A stretch of DNA of 64,000 nt from assembly GCF_008831285.2 (NCBI RefSeq), contig NC_045140.1, forward strand, positions 17,606,370 through 17,670,369. The letters are read 5' to 3'. Each line of letters begins with the position of its first letter. Position 1 is the stretch's first letter. Below the pieces are notes generated by a model that was given only the letters and a program-made list of their open reading frames with translations, was not told the origin of the DNA and made no database searches. This document shows, piece by piece, positions 1 to 10,241 of this stretch. The translations under genes were made by a program, and so were the position numbers. The stretch comes from Nymphaea colorata. Its lineage: Eukaryota; Streptophyta; Magnoliopsida; Nymphaeales; Nymphaeaceae.

Positions 1-2363
1 AAAATCTATCAGCCGTCGACTGATACAAATATCAATGCTGTCGCTTCTTTGTTTTATTTTATTGTTTTCAATAATTTTTTTTTGTCATTTGGAATTAATA
101 TCAGAACATTATTGTGTATGATGAGGGTCGGGTCTGTTTGATGTGGTGGACAAACAACTTCTCCAGAAAAGAGCAAGAAAAAGTTTTCACTTTAATCACA
201 AGGAATTAAATTTGCATACGACTTAACCCCGATTGAACGAACGTTGTGGTCAGTGTAACTGAAGGGAAGAATCAACATTTAACTGCGAGAATATCAAACG
301 AACTAATACATGCCGTATTTTGCAAAAGAACAAAAAATATTCCATTTTCTGTATCATACCATCTTTTTCGAAAAAAAAGAAAACTTCCAATAACTTTTTT
401 TGGCCTATACAAGCTGGATATTTTCCATTATATTCTTGGGCATATGCCAATTCCTAATCAATTCCATAATCTTTATGTTTTAAGCTTTGATTTGTGAATG
501 GTCGATAGGGCGAATATATGCCATGGAAAATGTATATAGCCGCTTTAAATTCCGAATAAATATTGCATTCCTATTTGTAATTGATTCAGTACATAAAAGA
601 AAGGGGGCTTCAAATTTTTTTGTAGTCAAGCATCTAAATAAACATTTAAAAGAAAAACCAGAAGGGGTTGGTGCTTCGGATGGAGTGGAGTTTGGTAGGT
701 GGTCAGTGTCTCCATTTTAAATCTTTAGAACATCAATTCCTTTTGATGCATAAAGAAGGTTTTTTCGACATTCAAGGAGAAGCGTAGCATAGGTGGCATC
801 TCAAAACACTGAAAGCAGACCCTGTACCTTAAAAAGACAAAGAGTTGAATGAGGACTTTGACCTCAAGTCTAGTAGTGGGTCTCCCCTGCTCAACAGAAA
901 AAGAAAGACATTATAACCTTGGCATTTAGGAGGCCACTAGATCAGATTTGGACAGGACTTAATTTCTATTAACTTTCGTTAACTTGATAGCTGCACTTTT
1001 GGATTCGAGTTCAGTCATAAAAAGAAGAAGCTAAAACCATATCTCAACTATCTGATTGTTAAAGTCACAGCAAAGCGCGACTCATAAAAATCTGACTTCG
1101 ATAGAAGCTTCAAGTACATTTGAATCCAATCCCATATTCGATAATAGAATTGACATCCGAATTCGAAAGTTTAATTGAATATCATGAACTTTAATTACCC
1201 AATAAGATATTTATGTAAAAGATATAACTTTTTAAAACCTAATCTAATCCCCCACGCTACCACTAGTTTCCACAAAAGTGTTGATTTCTTTCAAATTGGA
1301 CCAACTAACTAGTCCCAAGATCACAGTATTGAAAAAAAAAAACAAAAACTCTTTTAAGCATAAAAACTCAAATATCCTCGATCACGAAACATATCGCATA
1401 AAAAATCATGATTTTCTCCACGATTCCAATAGTAGTGATCAATAACAAAATAAAAGAATCAATTAAGTAGCAAAACTCTAATTATAAACAATTCACTACT
1501 TTTGTCACTCCACAAGAGTCCATAATAAATGAATGTGATCATAAGAGAACTATTTCTCGCTTAGATTATTGGCAAATGATATCTCGTCACGTTGGCATAT
1601 CTTTGAACTCTATGGGCGCTACTTTTCCTTATTGCGTTGAGATAGATTAGAGAGCGGTTTCTCTCTTTTCCTATCCCTCTTTTCAATCTCCTGGTGAGAC
1701 AAAGACAAACATTGAATTCAAATTTCAGAAATTGTTTTTTACCTTGAATCCATCGACATCCCTATTAATAAACACGGCCTAATGATAATTATAGTGGTCT
1801 TAGCGTCATCCAAATGGGGCTTTTAGTTTCGGAAATATAGATCAGGTTTTGCCTTATAATTCTAAAGCATGGAAACCAATAGCAGAGTTATTGTGTGACT
1901 AGTGTGCGCCACTGCCCACCCCAGCCCTTAAAATCTTATATTGTGATTAAGTTGGACCTAGGTTCAGCTAGGTCCAACCGCATGTGAGGACTACACCAAA
2001 CCTGAGTCCGTGCCTACAATCACTGATTCTCTTAAACAAGAGATGAGTTAGTGCTCCTCAATTAAAATTTTCTAACTCCGTAACTTATGGAAACCAGAGA
2101 CGATTGGGTGAAGTGGATCTAACGGATTTGAGGCCCCAGACCCAGCTTTAGTATGAACTTCTGGGGTTACTTTCATAAGTGAATTTTTGCCAGCTAGATC
2201 TAGCCTTGTTTTTCCTTCCATCTTTTCAATGTTCTCAAGTCTTGAGAGGGCTGGTGCTACAATTTAGGATGAAGTTGGTTGGTTGTCAATCTTTATTCTA
2301 AATATTACGAGATTAAAAGGGAGGTCATTAATGTGCATGTCAAAATGCAGTGAAGTCGACATC
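1..2363. other. Intergenic, no gene recognised
   Basis: AT-rich DNA with no reading frame that looks coding; short open frames around 246-720 lack ATG starts or family resemblance. Short patches near 1105-1165 resemble a diverged dispersed repeat rich in GAATCC and TCCGAAT words. One perfect short hairpin lies at 1951-1978 (separate entry). Nothing else supported. Confidence 0.6.
1951..1978. repeat. Perfect 11-bp hairpin
   Basis: Arms 1951-1961 (GTTGGACCTAG) and 1968-1978 (CTAGGTCCAAC) are exact reverse complements around a 6-base loop. No U-run follows it and no gene ends here. It could be the internal fold of a degenerate mobile element; its function is unknown. Confidence 0.7.
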
Positions 2364-2366
2364 TTA

Positions 2367-2841
2367 GGGCCTGTTTGGTTGGAAGGAAAGGAAGGGAAAG
2401 AGAGGGATTGAGCAATCCCTCCTGTGTTTGGTTGGCTAATTAGAAAGGAGGGAAAGGAAGGGAAAGAGAGAAAGCCTGTTTGGATGGGAGGGGAGGGAAA
2501 TGAAAGGAAAGGAAAGGAAAGGATTGTATAGTGTAAATTCAATCCCTTCCAAATCGGACGGATTGGGAGGGAAAGGAAAGGGAGTAAGTACAAAAATGTT
2601 GACTGCCCACAATACCCCTCCACGTTTTTCCTTCCAACCTTTTGACTATTGAGGGTATTATTATAAATTGTATCGTTTCCTTTCCATTCCATTCACTTTT
2701 ATCCAAACAAGCTTTTATAATCACCTCTTTCCATTCCATTCCCTTCCCTTCCCTTTCTCTTCCCTTCCTTTCCCTTTCCATTCCTTTCCCTCCCTTTCCC
2801 TCCATCCCTTTCCCTCCCTTTCCCTCCAACCAAACAGGGCG
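2367..2841. mobile_element. PIF/Harbinger (Tourist)-like MITE
   Basis: A 475-bp non-autonomous element. The left end reads GGGCCTGTTTGGTTGG and the reverse complement of the right end reads CGCCCTGTTTGGTTGG, so terminal inverted repeats match over about 14 bases and continue as purine-rich GGAAAGGAAGGGAAA arms. Both ends are flanked by TTA (2364-2366 and 2842-2844), the target duplication typical of PIF/Harbinger elements. Subterminal copies of GTTTGG words recur inside (near 2428 and 2477, and complementary near 2703). One half is nearly all purine and the other nearly all pyrimidine, so the element can fold into a long imperfect hairpin. The Lys/Gly-rich and Phe/Pro-rich open frames here are by-products of this composition. 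No transposase is present. Confidence 0.85.
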
Positions 2842-2844
2842 TTA

Positions 2845-3591
2845 AAGTACCAAAAGCAGGTCTTATACTCTAAGGAGACAAAAGAACAAAATGTACTCCG
2901 GTGTCAGGTGATGAGTCTCATCTGTTCACCCAAAACCACGTACTGAAAAGGGCACATATGAGTACAAGGTAAAATGCATGGCATCTAATTCTCTTACAGC
3001 TCACCATGCTCCACTATTTGGTTTAATATGGTTCTGAATAAATGCTTCATGTCAAAACGATATGATTAGGATGCGATAAAAACATCTCATGTTAGTGGCT
3101 TTTGAATTTGGTCTTATTGAAAGAAGTTGTTTGAATCTGAATCCAAATCATAGTCGACCCGTACCCGAACAGCTCCCTCCTTCCCCAGGCGTGAAGGACA
3201 AGTTGCAGGAGGGCTCATAAATTAATATTCCAAAACAAATGAAAAAGTGGGTGCAAAGTTAAAGCAGCCGCTGGGGGCCAAGCTGATTTAACAGGTTCAT
3301 CGACCTGCTTCTGTATTTGCAGAGCCATGAATTGACCCTTGTGTCCTTCTTGTCCTCATTCACACAGAAGGTGGGGCGAATATGACTGTAGATGAATAAT
3401 CATTCATTGATACCTCCACGGGATAAAGATCAAAAACCAAAACTGCGAAGTAGATGATCAAATCAACCAATGTTTAGCAAAGGTAATGCACATGGCGACA
3501 CAGAAAGTAGTTTGTCATCTTCCTCCGCTTGTATAAGAACATAGCGTGCACCGGGCTTTTCTTTCATCTCTGCACCTGCTTGCTTGTTGGC
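2845..3591. other. Intergenic, upstream of microprotein copy 1
   Basis: No gene recognised. A TATAAGA word at 3532-3538 lies 60 bases before the ATG at 3592 and could serve as its TATA box. A short GAATCTGAATCC patch near 3134-3146 belongs to the dispersed repeat noted elsewhere. Confidence 0.45.
3532..3538 (+). promoter_or_regulatory. Possible TATA box for microprotein copy 1
   Basis: TATAAGA, 60 bases before the ATG at 3592. Transcription starting about 30 bases downstream would leave a leader of about 30 bases. The word alone is weak evidence. Confidence 0.3.
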
Positions 3592-3789
3592 ATGGATGGT
3601 CTCTGGTTGTATTTGGCAGTTCCTGTGGTTTCGCTTCTCTATTTCCTGCTGCTGGCATTCGAGTCTGCATGGAGCAATCAGGCAGCATATTTGCCACCCG
3701 ACTCTTGTTTCCCTTGCAGTGCCTGGTTGGAGCAGCAAGGCCGGGATCAAATCGACCGCCGCTCGTCTCCGGCGTCGAGGATCCGGTGA
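3592..3789 (+). CDS. Small single-pass membrane protein, diverged paralogue (copy 1)
   Basis: A 65-residue ORF from ATG 3592 to TGA. Residues 4-24 form one hydrophobic helix, followed by a short polar tail. It shares with the ORFs at 8170 and 13578 an L-x-x-A helix opening, a Glu at the helix end followed six residues later by Gln, and then a PD-x-CFP motif. The CFP-x-S part matches the 13578 copy, while LYLAV and the E-x-x-W spacing match the 8170 copy. The tail differs (Arg/Ser-rich). No known family is recognised. This is the most diverged of the three and could be a decaying copy or chance; the upstream in-frame extension lacks an ATG. The arrangement on one strand within 10 kb suggests old tandem duplication (inference). 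Confidence 0.45.
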   Translation: MDGLWLYLAVPVVSLLYFLLLAFESAWSNQAAYLPPDSCFPCSAWLEQQGRDQIDRRSSPASRIR

Positions 3790-5866
3790 GCAGCTTTTCC
3801 GGGGATAGAAAGCATTGCCGATGACACATCGAAAAATCTGACTGAACCAAGATACTTGTAGGATCAAAATATCAAGTGTCGTAATTTCTGTTCATTTTAA
3901 GGCGGAGGAATTCAGGGTTCCAGCATTGGGACGTTGCTGTGGATGTCATAATGGGACTTCTTCTTCGTGGCTGTTCTTGTGTGGGAGGAGCAGAAAGAAT
4001 CCTGTGTCATTCCATTTTGCCATGACGGTGCTTCCAAAGTCAACGAAAGCTCATCAAGGAAAGATACAGATGTAAATGATGACAGCTTCCATCTTGATGT
4101 ACATCTAATCTTACAATTTTTCCTGTAAATATTGCATTTTTTATGTGTTTTGTGTGTGAGAAAGTTGTCATGCCCACTTGTGTCTTATATGCACTCTATG
4201 CTTCCTCTCATACACGGATGCAAACTTTCATGAAACCAGAGGAAAGGCCAACTCAAAGACCAAGAAAAATCTTTACATTTGAGTGATGTTTTCCGACAGT
4301 TTTTGTAAACCATCTCGTTGGCAGCAATCCTATTCAGCAACCAGGTATGAAAGATGATAAAGTATCAAGGTCTATTGTAGTCTTAAACAGGAAAGAACGA
4401 AGAAGCAGCACCACAGAACCATTTCTGCGCAGAGGTAAGGTTTCATGAAGATGACGGTAAGGGCATCGATGAAAGCAACAACAGGAACGACAATTTTTTT
4501 CCCTCTAAGCATCTGTTAAAGAAATCATGGTGTCGATGGGGAGCCGCAGATACAATACCATTTCACTCTAAGGCCCTGTTACCGAATTTATCAGATGGAT
4601 GATTTTGAGGTCAATTTCTGCTCCTTGAAACTCATAAAAGAACAGTTTCTCCTGCAGAGATCAACATGCTAGAGCAGCCATGAGGTATTTCTTGCACCAA
4701 CATGCTTCTCTCCTTTTCTTTTTCAAAAACCATCATTAAAAAGGGGAAAAAAACAGGAAGAGGCTAGATATGAAAACTTGAAAGGAGGAAATCAGGAAAG
4801 CGATAGGCGGATATTGATCCAGCGGAGGCGAGCAGTGTACCCCTCATGAAAAAGTTTTATTCTCGTAACCCTGTCAAACCTTTTTGCTTATTAACCTCAG
4901 GAATTGGACCACCATTAGATGCCAATCATGTCACTGCTTGGCGCCTGCAGGGCCTGAAGACCGGATGCTGTTGTCGAACTACGATTTGTCCGAGGACTTT
5001 GATTTCGACGCTTTGCTTTCCTTTTTTTTTTCCTGACAATGAGACAACTGAGTATTTTGTTTTCGAAATCAGAAAACTCAAACTTTGAATTTTGATTTCA
5101 TTGCAGTTTCAGGAGGAATTATGATTTTATAATTTTGATTCTTGAATCGAAATTTTAAACCATCAAACGCTCCGTCTCTTTCGCACTGTAAGCCACGAAC
5201 AGATGGGACGGAGTCACGGAGCGTCTCACACGCTTGGCGTTCGTGTTTGGTTACGGCCTTGGGACAGAGCGTCTCAAAAATTATGTGAGATTTAAAACAC
5301 CCTCCGTCCACCTATTCAAACATGCGATTGTAGACATTTTATTTTTTCGATTCGAATACAAAGGAAATTGCACTCAGGCTGGGAAGCTTCATTGCTCGCC
5401 TGCCAGTGCAAAATTCCTAGGATCCTTTAACTCTAGGAATTATGTTTTAATTGGGTTTATTGAAGGGGAGTGAGTTGATACACCCAACAAAAACGCACTG
5501 AAATGCTCATTTAGTTGGTACTCTTTCCTATTAAAAGGGGAAAGGAATTGAATCAAACACCTCTGCAAAGAGAACCCAAAGCCACCCACTTACATTAATT
5601 AATATTCTTCTTCCCTCTTCCTTATTTATTGGCCATCACAATCAAGCCCAAGAGGGTGTAGCACATTTGATTGGACCGGCGGCCAGCCTTTAGTTTAGTT
5701 CAAATCTTGGAGGTGCTTGCACTTTGGGAAAGCAAACCCATGCCAGCAGCACGACGACGGAAGACGACTGGCCTTGCGGGGTTTTATGCCTTAGGCAAGC
5801 CATGCGGTCCTTCAGCTTGGAGTGGTTTCTCTTTTGTTAGTCACTTGGTGGAAGAATCCATGTCAT
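3790..5866. other. Intergenic
   Basis: No gene recognised. The first few hundred bases may be the 3' UTR of the ORF at 3592-3789. A patch around 5180-5280 repeats GGAGCGTCTC/AGAGCGTCTC words and has GTGTTTGGTTACGG, suggestive of a degraded MITE, but clean ends were not found. Confidence 0.45.
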
Positions 5867-5901
5867 GTTATGACATAATCTTAGTCATTTCTAGTAATAT
5901 A

Positions 5902-5968
<67 letters not shown>

Positions 5969-6172
5969 ATATATATCTTGAAGTTTTTAGGTGGTGGATT
6001 TTTTTTATTATAATAGCCTTTTGAAAAGAAAAAACCAGTTTTGAGGTGTTATGACATAATCTTAAGTCATTTATAGTAATATATGCATATATGTATATAT
6101 CTTAAAGTTTCTAGGTGGTGGAATTTTTTTGTTACAATAGCCTTTTGAAAAGAAAAAACCAATTTTGAGGTG
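5867..6172. repeat. Tandem duplication, one copy with expanded AT microsatellite
   Basis: Two adjacent direct copies, about 5867-6047 and 6048-6172. Each begins GTTATGACATAATCTTA, passes through AGTAATATATGCATATAT and continues CTTGAAG/CTTAAAG, TTCTAGGTGGTGGA-type sequence, TAGCCTTTTGAAAAG and TTTTGAGGTG. The first copy contains a long (AT)n tract where the second has only a short ATGTATATAT, which accounts for most of the length difference. Several point differences separate the copies. Confidence 0.85.
5905..5976. repeat. AT microsatellite with GTAT units
   Basis: About 26 uninterrupted AT units (5905-5956) followed by GTAT repeats and a second short AT run. The long Tyr/Ile open frame across it is an artefact. 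Confidence 0.95.
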
Positions 6173-6323
6173 TGCTGACTCTTCACCGGCCAATGACAGA
6201 GCCGAAACCCTTATCCTTTCCCATCTCTTGGGTCCCGACCTACTTTGATCCCACCTCATAATTAAGCCAACCTAAATTTATTGTGTTTTTAAAAGCTATG
6301 TACAAATTTGAATTACTTGTGCA

Positions 6324-6511
6324 CAGGGGCAAAGCCAAGGTGAACGCGCCCTGGCTCCACCTCAATTTTTTTTAAAAAAAAATTACATGTAAATTTTAGA
6401 AAATTTTACTTATTCTATATAAAAATTTTGAAAAATGATATTTCAAACCTAATCAAAAATTAAAAACTTTAATTTGGTACTATTCATAAAAAATTTGAAG
6501 CTCTACTCCTA
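6324..6511. mobile_element. hAT-like MITE with 8-bp target duplication
   Basis: A 188-bp element bounded by exact 8-bp direct repeats CTTGTGCA (6316-6323 and 6512-6519). The left end reads CAGGGGCAAAGCC and the reverse complement of the right end reads TAGGAGTAGAGCTT, an imperfect terminal inverted repeat. An 8-bp target duplication and CAGGG-type ends are characteristic of hAT elements. The interior is AT-rich and encodes nothing, so it is non-autonomous. Confidence 0.75.
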
Positions 6512-6519
6512 CTTGTGCA

Positions 6520-7302
6520 CATTGGCAAGCCATAGCATGGTAAATCTGGACGTTCTTCCTTAGCTGAGAAGTACAAAAGAACGTTGAACTTATGGCAATG
6601 GAAGCTCCTGACCATTTCAAACTTGTGATGACGTTTTGTCAAGATCCCAAGTATGTGTCATTTTCATCCTCCTATTTCGGGGAGCTCCTGCAAATATAGT
6701 CATGTTTCTTTTTAGACCAGACAAGAATATAAATGGAGTAGCGTTTAGTTGTCAATAGTTTTTTTTTTTTTTCATTTGGTGCCAGTATTTGATGAAACCC
6801 ATATAAAGAAGCATGCAATTTACAAAAATAATCTTGTGAATTTGATATTCTTATAATACATAAAATATATGTATCATACTCTGCATCATATTATGATTAA
6901 TTTGATTGATTTTGATTTAAATAAGAGTAGATTCTATTTTTTCATAAAAATGCACACTTCAGGTTTTGATTAAGCATTTTTAGAGATATTCTATGTACAT
7001 CTTTGTATTTGTTAGAGAAGCTAAACAAGAAATGAAGTTTGACCCTTTGACATCAATAGTTTCTTATTTATTCCACTGAAACTTCAAGTAAACGAATAGC
7101 TAAATTTCTTAGAGCCCTCTCTCTTTCTCTCTCACACTCTCACCTCCTTGGTATTTTACCATCTTTCAGACCATGATCATCTGTGCCTATCAAATTCTCA
7201 CATGGGAACCTTTGAGGAATATCCATGCCATCTGTTCTGAAGGATTGTTCGTTCTTGTTAAAATGCAAACATGAACTTGAAGGTTCACTGTAACTACACA
7301 GT
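6520..7302. other. Intergenic
   Basis: AT-rich; no gene or element recognised beyond a CT-rich patch near 7117-7142. Confidence 0.5.
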
Positions 7303-7592
7303 CAGGGGTGGAGCCAAAGAATTTTTCATGAGAGACCCGAATTACAGTTTCAAAATTTTAATGAGGGCCGAAATATAAAAGTTTATAAAGGACAAATAAC
7401 TTTTTAAAAAAAAATTACAGTAATTTTTTTTTTAGATGCTGGGGGGGGTTAAACAAAATTTAGACATTTTACCCTTTCAAACACAAAGTAACGCACTATG
7501 ACACACTAACATGTAATGAAAACCAATTCATGTAGGTCTGTGTGGGCAACAGCCCACACAAGCAAGTTTGCCCACATCTGGCTCCGCCACTG
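7303..7592. mobile_element. hAT-like non-autonomous element, no visible target duplication
   Basis: The left end CAGGGGTGGAGCCA and the reverse complement of the right end CAGTGGCGGAGCCA match at 12 of 14 positions, a terminal repeat of the type common in plant hAT derivatives. The 8 bases on either side differ, so the target duplication is lost or the boundaries are imperfect. A perfect 9-bp hairpin, TGTGTGGGC / GCCCACACA, lies inside at 7539-7560, and a poly-G run near 7441. No transposase frame. Confidence 0.55.
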
Positions 7593-8169
7593 GATGATCG
7601 AGATGATAGAGCCACGCAGATTTTATTATGATGAAGAGAGCTATCAAATACGGAAAATGTGGCTGGAAATTAGCTGCCGTGGAGCACCAAGCTGGATATG
7701 CACTTGACCAACATGATATATAACATCCACACACTTGGGAAACACAACTGGGTCCAGATATCTGTGGATGCCGCTATCTTTGCAATGTTGACATATTTAG
7801 TTAGTGTGCTCATTAAACTAAGGCTAATTAAGGCGTGCCGACATGATCTGGATGCATAAGTACGTTAATCACTTGAGAATTATTATTTAACAAGTAGAGC
7901 ATTTTGTGATGTTGACACCCAAGAGATGATATGCACTGAAGAATGTCGAATATGAAGGTTAATGAGATGCCAAGTTGGGACAAGCTTCATGTGACATAAG
8001 ATTTTTGCATGCATCATCATGTCACATGCAACACCAGTCCTTTCAACTTCATTGTTGCTGTAATGTTTCATTTGCCCACATAACCAACAGTAGAGCTTCA
8101 CAAATTCAGACCAACTCTTCTGTGCCTTCCCAAGGGAATAGCAAGAAACCTTCTTCTTCTCTCTCAGAA
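7593..8169. other. Upstream region of microprotein copy 2
   Basis: No gene recognised. TATATAA occurs near 7714 but lies far from the ATG at 8170. The 30 bases before that ATG are CT-rich, as in a plant 5' leader. Confidence 0.4.
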
Positions 8170-8415
8170 ATGGCAGTTGCAGCTTGTTTTGACCAGTTTG
8201 GGCTTTACCTGGCAGTTGGCCTTCTCTTCTTCCCTTACTTTCTGATGTTCTTCATGGAGGTTACCTGGAGGAAACAGGTGAGGGGCTTGGAGCTTCAGTT
8301 CTGCCCTTCTACCCATGAATCATGGGGTCATCAGCGTGATGATGGAGTTGCTTTTCCCAGATTGGGGCCTCAATTTTTTTATGGGTATGTCGCCAATGGC
8401 CAGAGATTGCCATAG
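8170..8415 (+). CDS. Small single-pass membrane protein (copy 2)
   Basis: An 81-residue ORF. The ATG at 8170 is chosen because it aligns with the start of the 13578 paralogue and sits in a good context (AGAAATGGC); the longer upstream frame opens only with TTG. Residues 1-10 contain AACF, residues 11-30 form a hydrophobic helix with LLFFPYF, then come Glu30, a basic stretch, QVRGLE and a Cys-Pro-Ser motif, followed by a polar tail. The helix, the E-to-Q spacing and QVR-x-LE match the 13578 copy closely. No cleavable signal peptide is obvious, so it is probably a type II or III membrane-anchored peptide (inference). Family and function are not recognised. Similarity between two separate ORFs argues that both are real. 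Confidence 0.65.
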   Translation: MAVAACFDQFGLYLAVGLLFFPYFLMFFMEVTWRKQVRGLELQFCPSTHESWGHQRDDGVAFPRLGPQFFYGYVANGQRLP

Positions 8416-9190
8416 AGCTGCAAGCAACAGTAAGGATAATCTACAGAAAAGCAGAGACAGATGAGAGAAAGATCAAATTCAAAACGCGGAGAACATTCCG
8501 CAGTCTGCCTGGAGAAGCATCAAAAGGCATCTCGAAGCTGTTCGCTTTCTGTCTCTGTACTTGGGTTGGAACCGAGCAATTGGGTTCTTCTGTAACATTG
8601 TATGAATGTGTACCTGTAATTCTGCATAAAGAGTTCTCACTATCTAGAAATCTGTCTTTATTTGTAAATTTCTCCCCTTCTGTATCTTCATCATTCAATG
8701 TTAATGAACACCATCATCAATAATGCCCTCAGCCATTCTGCTTCTTTTTTCTGTCCCTTGCTGCAAGGATGACCCCAATGATTACATGATTTTTTCTTTC
8801 GTATCAGGATCTGAGGTAACTTAGTTCCTGACGCCATTGATTTCTTTTGTTTTTCGTTTCTAAAGATTCATCCATGATATATGTACTCTGAGATAGGATC
8901 TGTCATTATTTAGTGACAACCTAGATCGATGAACCAAGATGTATATATTTGTCTCAAGTTGATTATCAGTTTTCATGTTTTTAGTTTGGAGTTAGTGATA
9001 TTGATACCATAATTTGTATTTACTGAGGTTCTGCATCTTCCATCACTATGGGCACAGTACTTGGTGTTTTGAATGTCCTCTATGATGCTCATTATAGAGT
9101 TCTTTCTATATGATCAGGGTGCCAAGCTGTTCATGAATAGAGAGAGGTGGTCCTTAATGACTCAGCTTAGATGTGTGTATATGTGTGTAT

Positions 9191-9209
9191 GAGAGAGAGA
9201 GAGAGAGAG
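9191..9209. repeat. GA microsatellite
   Basis: Uninterrupted GA dinucleotides. Confidence 0.95.
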
Positions 9210-10179
9210 TTAAGCTTTCTAAAATTCAACAGCCCCCTTACCATTTACAATGTAGGACCTTAGTTGACTGCATTTACTACCATCGCTATAATGTTTCACT
9301 TTGAAAAGCTAAAATTTATCTTTTTGTCGAAGATTGCAAGGAATCTTTAAAAAGAGTTGTTAAGTGGTTGGTTGTTCTAGCTTCTATCGAGCTGAAATAG
9401 AAGCCACTAGGAGGCAGGGTGTGATCCGCCAGCCATTTGTTACCTCCTCCATAGGAGCGAAAGTAGGACAAGATTCAGATGCAATAAGTGCATAAATTGG
9501 GATGGATAAAGCCAAAAATTGCAGAAACCCCAACTTGAATTAGATCGGCCATGGATTCGGCTTGGAGCTAGCACCTCATTCTTCACTTGGATTTCGATCA
9601 AGCCGAAATTATGGCCTTAATTCAATCCACAATTCACAAGACGAAGTTCAGCATTCTCAATACCACCTTAAGGAAAAGTTTTGGCAGATCCATCAAAATC
9701 TTTGATGTCCACAACCAAATACCCATGTAAGACACGGAAATAGAGATATCCCATATGTTTGCCAATATGCATAGTCTCAAAAATCACAGTCCTAGTAAAT
9801 ATGAAGAAGAACTAGACAATGCTATCTGATCGATATCAGCATTGGAGGTAAGATTTTTTTTTCCCTTCTACAGTATACCGGATATGCGTGTACGTATGTC
9901 AATTTATTGGTCCAGCATATTGATTACTCATTCAAGTCGTTTATTCAAAAAAGGCTGTGCATGAAATCGTACATTAGCAGGATGGATGCATGCAAGTTAA
10001 TTTTTCACTGTGAGAAAACTGGTCCCCAGTTTGAGTCGTATGAACAGTAGTGGTAGAACGTTCAAGTGCAGGACTAAGCCATAGTAAAAAAAAAAAAAAG
10101 TGTTTTTTTTTTCTAAAAAAACACTTTAAAAATGCAAAAAATAAGTCGTTCAAAGAAAACGGTAAAAATATCATTTTTT

Positions 10180-10241
10180 AAAAAACACCAAAATGAAAAA
10201 AACGTGTTTTTTTACCGTTTTTCTCATTTTAGGTGTTTTTT
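10180..10241. repeat. AT-rich inverted repeat
   Basis: The left arm 10180-10204 (AAAAAACACCAAAATGAAAA...) pairs with the right arm 10216-10241 (CGTTTTTCTCATTTTAGG...) with about one base of bulge, around an 11-base loop. A smaller AAAAAGTGTTTTT / AAAAAACACTTT fold lies just upstream at about 10094-10128. Coding is unlikely at this composition. Confidence 0.7.

Noticed and set aside
2264-2946. Several open frames rich in Phe/Pro or Lys/Gly
   Set aside because: They lie in the purine/pyrimidine arms of the MITE and follow from its composition.
5671-6024. 117-codon frame ending in Tyr-Ile repeats
   Set aside because: It reads through the AT microsatellite and has no ATG at its start.
7975-8169. 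N-terminal extension of microprotein copy 2
   Set aside because: It opens with TTG and does not align with the paralogue, whose start matches the ATG at 8170.
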